Shown piece after piece: positions 1 through 9,731 of a stretch of DNA of 23,885 bases (positions are counted from its first letter, which is position 1; every line of letters begins with the position of its first letter). The stretch comes from Carex sylvatica. Taxonomy: Eukaryota > Streptophyta > Magnoliopsida > Poales > Cyperaceae. Where the stretch lies: contig CAXKVR010000310.1 in NCBI GenBank assembly GCA_964058845.1, forward strand, positions 1 through 23,885. Direction: 5' to 3'. The notes beneath the pieces are model-generated. The model was not told the DNA's origin and made no database searches. It saw only the letters and a list, made by a program, of their open reading frames with translations. The position numbers were made by a program, and so were the translations under genes.

Positions 1-566
1 TTGTGGTCCCTAAATTATCAATGTTTTCTGGTCTCTTACTGTTTGCACATGTTCTTTTATGTTGTTTTGGTACATAGAAATATTTCGGAAGTAATAATAT
101 ATAATGAAGTAAATTGCATTATAGTCAAAATATTGTTTTTTTTTTTTTTTTTGGCAATATGGTCAAAATATTGTAGTAATATGAAATATATAAAGAGGAT
201 GTATCACTTGACAATTGTTGCCTTGAATATCTCCATAATGAATTTTTTGAACAAATTTAATAAATTGAAATTAAAAGGTAAATTTATAGGTTGTATTGAT
301 AAGCTAGCAATTAAATTTCAGGTAATTCAAGGATTGTTTTATGATATTGAAATTTCAAACTACTTGATGTACAATGAAATATATTTGAAATGTTCTCATT
401 ATAAACATGATATGTGGATAATATAAGTCATTCCTATAATATTAGAATTTAAACTTAAATTCTTTTTTTAATTGACAAAATAAAGAATTGTCATGTGATT
501 CTTCCTTATATATATATATAAAGCATCAGCAATATAACCGTTTGCTCTTCTTGGTGAATTTAAAAT

Positions 567-602
<36 letters not shown>

Positions 603-900
603 CTAAAAAGATCTAAAAAAGTTACTTGAACTAGAATGTTTTTTTTTTCTTTAATCATTGGTCACCAATTATAATTTTCATTAACTAAAATGTAAAATTA
701 CATTCAATATTGTTCTACATTTAAAATATCAGTCATGTCAAACTACATCAACATCTAAAAAACATCATTATCTAAATATCAACATATCAACCTTAACATA
801 TAACAACACAAACAACTAAAACAACAAAATAAACAAATCCTCTCCTTTAATGGTAGATACCGATGACCTTCAACATCGACTAGTCAATGACCAAAGAAAA
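1..900. other. AT-rich intergenic DNA
   Basis: There is an open frame from the window edge to 426 with low-complexity, AT-driven translation and no motif I recognise. An (AT)n microsatellite sits at about 569-599 and a T-run at 137-152. Nothing else is supported. Confidence 0.5.
569..599. repeat. (AT)n microsatellite
   Basis: About 15 uninterrupted AT dinucleotides. Confidence 0.95.
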
Positions 901-1490
901 TGAGACATTTTTTTTTTATTAGGGTTGCAGGCAAGGGAGATCGGCACTTCTCGGCTCGGCCTCTTTTTTCCTATCTAGGATTTGTGTAGCGACTTTAGAG
1001 GCAGGTGATAAGAGGAAAAGAAGGCAGGGTGGTGTGGGGATAGGAGTGTTAGGAAATGAGAGGACTGGCGACTAAGGCTATTGCCGCTAACGTTCCACTT
1101 ATTCTCTCGATGCTGGTGGAGGATGACAGGAAGGTACCGATTGACGAGAGAGATAACGACTAGAGCTATTATTGACAAATATCTCTTCTTCCGATGGGTA
1201 GGCACATAGATGGTAAAAAGGAGGGGTAGGACTTGATGGCAGTTAGAGTTTTTTGAAGAGAAAGCGTGGTAGACAAGAATGAAAGAAGGTGAAGAAGTGA
1301 AACAAAGAGGAGTGGAGAAGACAAAAAAAGAAGAAGTTGGCAGTGCGGATCACCCTGCTCCTCAAGAAAAAAGCGGGAGGCAGGAACGAAGAAGCAGAGG
1401 ATCACTAGTCGGAGAAAGACGGGACAGAATGGAAAGTTGGTGGTTGAGGCTGAGGCAGCTAGATTTTTTGTTTTTTTTTTTCACTTAAAC
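900..1490. other. purine-rich, higher-GC block, unrecognised
   Basis: The plus strand is markedly G/A-rich between about 985 and 1470 and richer in GC than the surrounding sequence. It is bounded by T runs near 908 and 1470. Several overlapping open frames on both strands (minus 975-1405, plus 1279-1488) reflect the skewed composition and have no recognisable domain. It could be an old retroelement leader or processed sequence on the minus strand. No target duplication was found. Confidence 0.35.
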
Positions 1491-4400
1491 AGTTAAACTA
1501 AAATGTCAAAACCAGAATTTAAGAAGAAAAAAAAATTGGTTTCTTACATGAGCCGTAGGTATACATCACTTCCTCTATTCCAAACACAGGTTCATCACAT
1601 CCACCCGTCCCAACCATAATCTACCCTGATTTGCTTTAACAAAGATATTGATGCTTTAACAAACCACACATACGACTGAATATGATTTTATGTCATGACA
1701 AAATAAATATCCATGTATTCCCTACTCAAAATATTAGACGACAATTGATCACTAAATCAAATTTAGCTATTGAAAAATTTTATTTGAAAATGAAAAGTAA
1801 ATTAGGATTGCTGATGCGAAGCTTGGATCGGAAAAAACTGTAATGCATAATTCCGAAAATTTATTTTCCAGAAAACTAGGGTAAATCCGAAAAGTGTCAT
1901 GATCATGTAAGTATGTAACTATGGCCACTTGTAAGTCTAGATAACTGTCTTATTTTATTTTAATGCAATCTACCTATCTAATTTTGACTGGCCAATTGTA
2001 GCAGTTCAATGACAGAAATTAAGTACTGTTATCTGTATTAACAACTTCAGAACAGACTAAAGCACTTTACATTGGGCCCACTAATATGATTTAATTATAT
2101 TGTCAAGCTTATATATTATAAAAACACCCACACCTAAACCAGTTTGCAGAACTCAATCTAAGTTGAAAAGGCATTGTAAAAAAAATAGATTCTTTTAGCG
2201 AAGACAGCATAAATTAATTAAAACCAGAGCATACATATTAATCAATAAAACTTGAGCAAGATTAACAAAATTAGCTGCTATTCCAACTGTTTTGTTCAGA
2301 ACAACAATTATTTTAAATAGTTCGCTAACCGAAGTTATCGCGATTTTGAATCCATCGAAACATACCGAAATTATCGTTATATCGATTTTGAATCCTGTCA
2401 TTGGTATCAATGTAGAGTACAAAAATTGAAGATAAAGTTTTATGCATTTTACAAAATCAAGAAGAAATTAGTTTACCGGAGAAATAGGTTATGTTTTACA
2501 AAGCACAAAGTGTACTGGCATGCTCAAATTATTCGCCTTTTAGCTCGCTATTCCTATTCGGCCCACTATTCATATATTCCCAAGTTTTCTTGTAAGCTTC
2601 AAGTTTTAGTGTTTAACCAGGAGAACTATATCATCTGTGGCATATCTTTGTTTGTACTTGTGTCGCGAATCATTTGTTGGTCTCACACAACATAAATTTA
2701 ACAATATCAAGTACCTCAACGAAAAATAAGAAGATAGCTAGTAAGCACTTAGAAGCGTGTATAAGAAAATATAATATTTAATGCAGAATATTAGAAAAGA
2801 GAAAGAAATATTCATAATGCTTATTTGTTATGTTTTCTTAAAAGAAATTGTTTAACTGTTTAAGCCTATCTTTTACACTTTAAGATTCAGTTAAAATTAA
2901 TAATTCATTTTCAATCTATGAGATGAAAGTTATTGGATGAGACCAACTCATTTAAGTGATGGCTCTTGTGTCTTAATTTACTAATTATGCAAGTTCAATT
3001 CATTAAAGTGACATCCGAAATAAAATATATAAAAGGGTAAAAGAAGATCTAATGTATAAAGAAAAGTCATGTATTTTTATATTGTTAGAAATTATATATT
3101 AAACATATTTTATTTTTTCACTGACATCATGTAGAGTAATTATATTTTTATTTTTTTTCTTTCTAGTTTCTCAATAGCAATTGTTGACATCTAAGATTTC
3201 TCTTTCTCCTTTCTCTCTCTAACATGGAGTATAGGGATAGACAAATCTAATGATATTATTTACAAATTAAAAACTGTTGAACAAAATTTATTTTTAAATT
3301 ACATAATTAGATCATCACTCATTTTCTATAGAAAAAATTGTAGAATATGAACTCAATTATTTAAAGAAAAAAATATTGTATCAGACAATATAAATATGAT
3401 ACTAACCGATTGTTTGCAGTGAGTTGTAATTCATTATTTTTAATACATGATTTTCTCATTTAAATTTAATATAATGTTAATACTCTACTAAGACTATTAC
3501 TAATTACTAGTATGTAGCTAGGTTGTCTTAAAGCACTTTAACTCGCTGTATATTTGACTATACAACAAGAGCAACTAGAAAACTTTTAGGAAAACTAAAT
3601 CACCGATTCTAGCATTATCCGTACGCCTATACTTAGGTTAGGTTAGGTTAGGGGCATCAGCTCCAATTCCAAAGTGCAAAAGCACCTCTTTCTTTAATGT
3701 GATTCTTTTTTCTTTTCTTTTTTAATGAAATAAGGAAATCTGATTACCTACTAATGTCTAATACACTTCTTTAAAAGAATTAAAGAAATAAATCATTTTA
3801 GAAAATATTTTTAAATGAAACGACATTAGTTCAAAAATTGAACCTAAAATAGTTTTGTACGAATAAAAATATATTTTTCTCACGCACAAAACTAGAGAAA
3901 AGTAAACATTTCTTAATAAGTTGAAAAATGAAAAATGTGTGAGAGGCAAATACAAGGCTTATAGTAAAGCTTATTTTCTCTATAATAAAAGCATTAGATG
4001 CATGCACCTGCTTTATACTTATTTATAATCCCACCTTATTTCTTATTTGTAAATGTGTGTCTGAGTCTCTTGAAGTGTCCAAACGTGTCTTTCGAACAAT
4101 TTTGAATTTAAATTGTTCAACAGAAGGGCCCATTGTTTTGGAACTGTAATTTGTAGGCTTATTTATGATGGCAGTGTAGGCTAAAATTTGTAGACTTATT
4201 TATGAAATTATGATGGCAGGTGGGAATTGGACCAAACAATGTCCTTCTGCTGGGCTAATTAAGGTTTGTTGGCATTATTAGTTTATTTGTTAAACCGTCT
4301 TTCTTTCCATCTCCAGTAAATAACAAGAGAAATAACATAGCAATTCAGTTGAAAACAATGATTCTATCAGTTTTCAGACAAAGTGCTTACAATTAGAATT

Positions 4401-4660
4401 AAACCTTAACACAAACAATCTATGAAGAGAAGAAGAGGGGATTCTATAGTTCTTTGCTTCACCATTCCTCCTGACAAGCTTCGTCCAGCTTTGGCCCCGC
4501 ATTATTTTTCTACGATCAAACCAATGGATTGTTCTGGTTAACATCTCACAACATCGGAAGAACCTTAAGTTATAGCATTAAAGATGAATATCATATCGAT
4601 TTAAAAGTTTAAAATAGAAACTTAAGTATTTCTTACATTGGAAGAACCTTCTTGGCCATG
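1491..4660. other. AT-rich intergenic DNA with small duplications
   Basis: No gene-like frame was seen. Small items are a diverged direct repeat around gattttgaatcc (2341 and 2383) and four TTAGG units at 3633-3652. There is also an approximate duplication of atttgtag-cttatttatga around 4150 and 4188. The rest is low-complexity AT-rich sequence. Confidence 0.5.
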
Positions 4661-4662
4661 GC

Positions 4663-5350
4663 TTGATCCAGGGACCACATCAGCAGGCTCACTATCTACT
4701 GGAAGCAAAGAAACTATTGATGCCTGAGAAACGCCTTAAATTTTGGGCTACACTATTGATCTGGAAGCAAAGAAACGCCTTAAATTTTGGAGGACGTAGG
4801 ATGCCTGAGTGGATTCTAGCAGAGAGAATAGCGCATGAAGGGCCTCTATGGAGTCAATATTGCTAGAGAGACGTTACTGGTAGCTGGGAGCAGATGTAAG
4901 GTGCTGGGAGAGATTACTAGTACAGTTCAGGGTGTGGAGTGGTTACTGGTACTGATCATGGAGTTAATATGTAGCAAGGATGAGGTTACTGGTATGGTTC
5001 TGGGGGAGGGAGAGGGCTCTGAGGTGCGGTCAGGACCTACTGGTATGATACTGGTAGGCCAGTTGGACTGGACTGTAAGTTTAGTGCTGAACTCAGGGTG
5101 TAGTTCGCAATTTTTCATCTCCGAGGGTGTTTTTTTTATTAAGACCAGTAGCAGCCAATTCTTCTTTTCATTTAGCAATTCTGATGTATGTTGTAATGTA
5201 GAATGAGATGCTACAGGATTGTAATTTAAACTTTCATTTATAATATATGGCTTCGCAGCCCCTGCCAACATTTTCAATAAGAGAGAGAGATATTGTATCC
5301 TTTTGCATTGTACATTTTCAATAAGAGAGAGAGATGTTGTATCCTTTTAC
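4663..5350 (+). mobile_element. LINE-like debris with short duplications
   Basis: A 67-codon open frame ending at 4866 contains LLIWKQRNALNFGG, similar to the IWKxRN motif near the C-terminus of plant LINE reverse-transcriptase proteins as I recall it. It carries an internal duplication (gaaacgccttaaattttgg at 4729 and 4771). Downstream are scattered ttactggta motifs and a 44-base tandem duplication (ttttcaataagagagagaga at 5271 and 5315). No catalytic reverse transcriptase motif is present. Assignment is tentative. Confidence 0.3.
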
Positions 5351-5735
5351 AACAATGCAATTCGACCAGTTTTGGTCAATTACTGAGAATTGGTGATTGG
5401 TGGGAAGGGTATTTCTGAAAAATTGTAAAGAAAATGGAAAGTAAACAGCTTTAAGTTTTCATTTATTAAATCGTATCTTTTACAGAGTTTATTTCCCTAT
5501 TTATAGCCAACAACTAGCTTTAACAACATAATTCTAACTAATTCAGTCATTATGTTACAGTGAATCTAGATTTCTTTATTTTACAATCTTCTCCATTAGT
5601 TTATCTACCCAAGAGCATCGCTGGCCCTTCAAACCGTTAAGGTCGTTATTCTCTCTTAGTCTCTCTCCTCTTTTAGTTCCTCCTGCGCTGCTTTTGGCCT
5701 AACTAACAGCCCATTATCGCCTTTCCCCTCTTCAT
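5350..5735 (-). mobile_element. possible LTR fragment with polypurine tract
   Basis: Read on the minus strand, a purine-rich stretch (gaagaggggaaaggcg, within 5735-5709) is followed at 5708 by TGTTAGTTAGG, as at the start of an LTR. Further on come a TATA-box-like ctataaataggg near 5505 and an AATAAA-type signal. A matching 3' end (CTAACA) and a target duplication were not found. It could instead be the 3' UTR of the adjacent remnant gene, since a short open frame (AMVEGKFELVNRFNEEGKG) precedes it on the same strand. Confidence 0.3.
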
Positions 5736-5899
5736 TGAATCTGTTGACCAATTCAAATTTTCCTTCAACCATCGCTCCCAATTCAAATTGTGCCATAGCT
5801 GACAAGAGAGAGAGAGAGATCACCCATTTTTTATGTTATATTGAATTAAGCAAAACCAGACAGTTTACCAATGTAATGACAACTTAATTTTTACCAAAT

Positions 5900-7280
5900 T
5901 AAATTTAACTAATAAAGTATACTGCATACCGGTACAAGTAGCTTCCTCTCCTGGTCAAAAGTGTTAAGTATTGGAAACTCATCATAAGATGTCGACAGTT
6001 GAGAAAGCTTATATGTTTTGCGTCGGTTTTCATCTGACACTCCCTGCTTTTTGCCCCTGCCACATTTTGCCAAAAGGACTTTCAACACAGAACCTGCCTT
6101 TAAAAAAAAATCTTTTGATTAATTGAAAAAAGGACAATGCTCAATTAGGTTTTCTTTGGGATATAACACAAAATTCAACACAACAAAATAGAAAAAGCAA
6201 ATCCACACCTACTGGATAATTCTACGTCGCCTTCTGTTCTTTGCTCGCTGATCCAACAGATATTATCAATAATTGCTGGTTTCTCTAGTACTGTGGCCAA
6301 CTTTTTCATGTCATCGTCTACACTATTGTTGGTAGGCTTTGGTGCATAGAAGGTAACATCAGGAGCAGTATTTTGAGAGGTTGGTGTAAGAGTTGGTTTT
6401 TTGTTTTTATTTGGCAGCCGGCCTCTTCGTGGTTTCGGTACCTGTTGCACAATGCCATAACTGCCTTGTCTTAAATTTTCAATGTTTTTTTTACTAATCC
6501 TAAATGAGGAGGGTTCCAATGCCTCATGACTCATCATACCTCATATTTTATATTTTCATTTTCAAAGTCTAAATTTTTTATCCGAACCGTTCAACATGAT
6601 ATCCATACTAAAATATGGTTGGGAATGAAATTTTATCATTTTTGGGAATTTTTTACTATTTATTAAGATGGGTAGAAAATTACTGTCAAAAACAGTGATT
6701 TTGTACATATCTTAAAAATTAGTAAAAAATTTCCAAAAATTATAAAATTTCATCCCCATGCATATTTTAGTATAAATATCGTATTGAGTGGTTCGGATCA
6801 ACAGTTTGAACTTTGAAAACAAAGATATAAAATATGAGGTATGATGAGGTATGAAAAAATGAGGTATTGGATCCCTCTTCCTAAATTACCCTACTTCATA
6901 TAATAAATTTACGCATACCACAAGATGTGACAATTAGCTGCATACCTGTCTGCATTGTCTAGAAAAGGAAAGATCATTCCTGCCTGCACCCATCCATAGC
7001 CCTATGCAAAAGCAAAAAAAAAAAAAAAAAATTTAGAGCATTAGCTAACCCTGATTGTTGTTTTCTTTTAATATTTTTGTTTTGGTAACCTGTTTTCTAA
7101 CTTCAGAAATTAATAATCAAATGTGGAAAAGAAAAAGAAAACAGAGAAACCTTCACTAACCCTGTTTCCATTTGCTGAATGGCTGAAGTACACCTCTGGT
7201 GCATGCTCTCTTGGGTCTATGACAATGGCTGGCCAAGGGGGACTTGTCTGGCTCGACTTCATCCATACCACCTCCCCTAC
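5900..7280 (-). pseudogene. PWWP-domain gene remnant, ATX3/4/5-like
   Basis: Exon-like blocks read on the minus strand. Block 1, 7280-7161 (40 codons), contains VGEVVWMKSS then PPWPAIVIDPREHAPE. Block 2, 7001-6946, reads GYGWVQAGMIFPFLDNADR. The phase-0 join uses donor AGG|gttagt and acceptor gcatag. These resemble the PWWP segment of plant trithorax-like H3K4 methyltransferases ATX3/4/5 as I remember it, but about a dozen residues after APE are absent. Block 3, from 6469 to about 6209, joins in phase 2 and carries a basic AT-hook-like KPRRGRLPNKNKK. Block 4, about 6097-5922, is open for nearly 60 codons (for example KVLLAKCGRGKKQGVSDENR) and ends at ccg|gtatgc. Its phase does not fit the simplest donor of block 3. 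A TGA lies just upstream of block 1 in its frame. No start codon, PHD or SET domain is present. I infer a fragment or pseudogene; an unrecognised short PWWP gene is possible. Confidence 0.5.
6506..6877. mobile_element. Mutator-like foldback MITE, 372 bp
   Basis: The whole element is an imperfect inverted repeat. The left arm (gaggagggttccaatgcctc, catacctcatattttat, atccgaaccgttcaa, actaaaatatgg) is mirrored on the right (taaaatatgaggtatg, tggttcggatca, attggatccctc). It is flanked by a 9-base duplication with one mismatch: atcctaaat at 6497-6505 and ttcctaaat at 6878-6886. Long inverted repeats, GAGG ends and a 9-base target duplication point to a non-autonomous Mutator-like element. It encodes nothing and lies in an intron of the PWWP remnant, 37 bases from the next predicted exon. 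Confidence 0.75.
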
Positions 7281-7429
7281 CTCTCATTTCTCTAGCAAAC
7301 ATAGGAAGCCAAAAATCAATATCAAGGAAGTTTTCAGGAAGTGTTGTTTTGGATGGTATGGGTCCCCAGCAAGTCTGATAAGGGTTTCAGATTGGTGGTA
7401 TCATATTTAGTCACACTCCTTTATTTGGA

Positions 7430-8250
7430 CTCTTTCAACATGAATCAAATTTGGTGGATAACTCATGGATTCCATTTCAGATTAGAAGAAGGACAAAAAT
7501 AATCTCAGGTCTTAATTGAAAAGTACTGGCTTGGTACCTGCTGGTATACACAAGCAAAAAAAGCACTGTATCCATTGGCGGATCCACCAAGGCCCAGGGG
7601 TAGGTACTTGCCTATCCCTGATTTGAAAAAATATTTTGAGCCAGCGTAAATTTTCAAGTGTCTACCCCTGATCCAAAACTGTGCCCAACTCTGGCCCATA
7701 AAAAAATAAAATAGATGTCTGCCTGGCCATTAAGAAGTAATTAGTCCAGTGCAAATAGAAGCCCGTGTTCGTGCTTTGCTTCGCTTCAACAAAATACAAA
7801 AAAATAGCTGAACCCTAGTTCGCTACGCGGAGTCAGCTGGAAATAAAAAATAAAAACACTTTGTGCGGTGTGGTTGGCTCACGTGAGGAAAAAATAACTT
7901 AGAACTTCAGAATTAAGCCCTAGAGTCAGAGAGCAATTGGTTCGATTTGGAAGAAAAAAAAAATGACTTCGTAACGCCTGGAGAAAAAAAAGAAGTCAGA
8001 GGGCAAAAAAACATAACCCTTCGTCTCTTTCTGTTGCTCTTCGCTTGAGTTCAGAGAGCAAAAACAAAAGAAAAAACCTAGTTGACTGCTGCTCATGCTT
8101 GGAATTTGGACATTCCTCTCTGCCCTCACGCAAAAACAAAAGCTACTGATGAGCCATGAATTGGAAATTTTTCTCCTTGTACCTTTTTTTTTTTTTGGCC
8201 TCATATTTATGAATTTAGCTTTACAAATTAGATTACAATCCACCTGTTGG
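7430..8250. other. transposon-debris-like interval without a clear gene
   Basis: This stretch includes ggcggatccaccaaggccca near 7575, a wording common in degenerate plant transposons. It also has a G-box palindrome ctcacgtgag near 7879, several poly(A) and poly(T) tracts, and repeated tcagagagcaa-like words between 7927 and 8064. Open frames here are short and low-complexity, so I assign no gene. Confidence 0.35.
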
Positions 8251-8731
8251 TAAAATGACTGATACTGGTTTGCCTACAACTGGAGGTTTTGGGTTTTATT
8301 TCTGATACTGGTTTGATGGTAAAAAACTGATACTGACGTGTGCTAGTTCTATGGCTATTATACCATATGTAGTTAGAAATAAAATATATAGAAAGAATGA
8401 TTTTGTTATTTAATATATGCTACTCATTAAAAAAATCTAAGAATAACTTGAAGGAGTTATTAACTAGTGTCCCATTTACCAGTATTGAACTGATTTTTAT
8501 TAAATAAGCTTATTGGTATCTGTTATAATAGTAATACAGATAATCCAAGTACTGCTTTCAAAGGGAGGTTATCAACTCTTCCTCTAAATATTGTTTTTTT
8601 ATCTAGTACCCGATTAGTACCATACCCTAACAGAAATCTTAGATATGTCCATGGCTGTATCATGACTCAAGGAGGACCAGGATATACTAATATCTCTTTC
8701 AATCTAAAAATCCTAAGAAAATAATAGTGAT
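8251..8731. other. intergenic, no gene seen
   Basis: AT-rich sequence with scattered tgatactgg words (near 8258 and 8302) and no supported feature. Confidence 0.45.
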
Positions 8732-8965
8732 GGACAACAAGAGAGGTAATTTGATTGCTTTTGTGCGCATTCAATATGCACCCAAAATAACCTCTTTATA
8801 TCAATTTAGTCGCAATCTAATTTTGCGGTAGTACCGTAAATGCCACAATTTTTTAGTTTACCCTCAAACAATTCCTTTGCTTTTTAAAGAAATAAATATG
8901 TTCACCTCTGAAAGACAAGTCATTATTAGAACTTGTGAGGGGAGCTGTACTATGAGTAATCTGGT
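8732..8965. repeat. segmental duplication, copy 1
   Basis: This copy shares colinear blocks with 9027-9560: ggacaa, gcttttgtgcgcattcaata at 8755, ttttgcggtagtacc at 8821, caattcctttg near 8868, and a minus-strand GAG|GTGA junction near 8908. It lacks the insertion present in copy 2 and so serves as the empty-site reference. Confidence 0.6.
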
Positions 8966-9026
8966 TAGAAAGAAATGTTCGGGTATGGAAGAGGAAGATT
9001 TGGAGAAGGTGGCTCTGCTTGGGTGT

Positions 9027-9560
9027 GGACAATAACAGGAGGTATTTGATCGCTTTTGTGCGCATTCAATATGCACCCAAATTAACCTATTTCCATGATA
9101 TCGCGAACAAAATTTGCGGCAGTATTTTTTTTTTTTTTTTTTGAGTAATAGTGGGTATACCCCACTGTTTTTATTAAGAAACCGTATGTTTTTGCAAGAA
9201 TGGTATCAAAAACAGGTACCAAACTCACAATTACTCCCAAACAGAGATAAATAAGTTTCAGTCATACCCTAAATTTCAACCTAAATCTTACAAAACATCT
9301 AACAAATATTCAAAACACAGCATTCATTAACAAAGTTTAAAATTGAATCAGATAATTTGAAATGCTACAATTATTTTGCGGTAGTACCCTAAGTGCCAAA
9401 ACTTGTTTATAGAACACACAAGGTGGAAAGTAACCTATCCTAAAAAAATGTAAAAAATTACCCACAAATAATTCCTTTGGCTTTAACAAAAGAAATATGT
9501 AAAAAACTCACCTCAGTCTCAGATTCCAATACCACAATGGCCAGATCTAGTTTGAGTATG
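9027..9560. repeat. segmental duplication, copy 2 (interrupted)
   Basis: This is the second copy of the block at 8732-8965, offset by 295 bases at its left end and 553 bases after the insertion at 9125-9374. It also has about 45 extra bases (tggaaagtaacctatcctaa at 9423) that match the start of the tandem-array unit farther right. On the minus strand it shows an exon-like end, KLDLAIVVLESETE before gtgagt at 9511. I do not recognise that sequence. Confidence 0.55.
9125..9374 (-). mobile_element. retroposon with poly(A) tail, 5'-truncated LINE or SINE type
   Basis: A 250-base insertion begins on the plus strand with about 18 T, that is, a poly(A) tail on the minus strand. It is flanked by tttgcggcagta (9113-9124) and tttgcggtagta (9375-9386), a 12-base target duplication with one mismatch. 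The related copy at 8822 has a single uninterrupted site. A hairpin, agtggg-tatac-cccact, lies next to the tail at about 9150-9166. Superfamily is inferred from the tail and duplication only. Confidence 0.65.
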
Positions 9561-9731
9561 TACAATTGCATCCATTTCTAATGGTCATAGGGCACAAAAG
9601 GAAATTCTTATTCTTCTCTCAGTTTTTTTCCAAACTTGTTTATATGGAGAGGATGAGCCAGAAGACCGCTACAATTATGACCTATATATACAAGAATTCC
9701 GCTGCCTTAAAGAGTAGCGTGAAAACCCTAA

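Noticed and set aside
1..426. Long open frame at the left edge
   Set aside because: AT-driven low-complexity translation, no domain, no splice context; likely chance in AT-rich DNA.
975..1488. Overlapping open frames on both strands
   Set aside because: Explained by purine/pyrimidine skew, which avoids stop codons; no recognisable protein.
3633..3652. Four TTAGG units, like insect telomere repeats
   Set aside because: Only 20 bases, isolated, in clear plant sequence; too short to mean a telomere or contamination.
7123..7410. Plus-strand 95-codon frame
   Set aside because: It is antisense to the PWWP exon, which has domain-like sequence and splice sites on the minus strand.
7926..8243. Minus-strand 105-codon frame
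   Set aside because: Made of Phe/Lys runs from poly(A/T) tracts; no domain.
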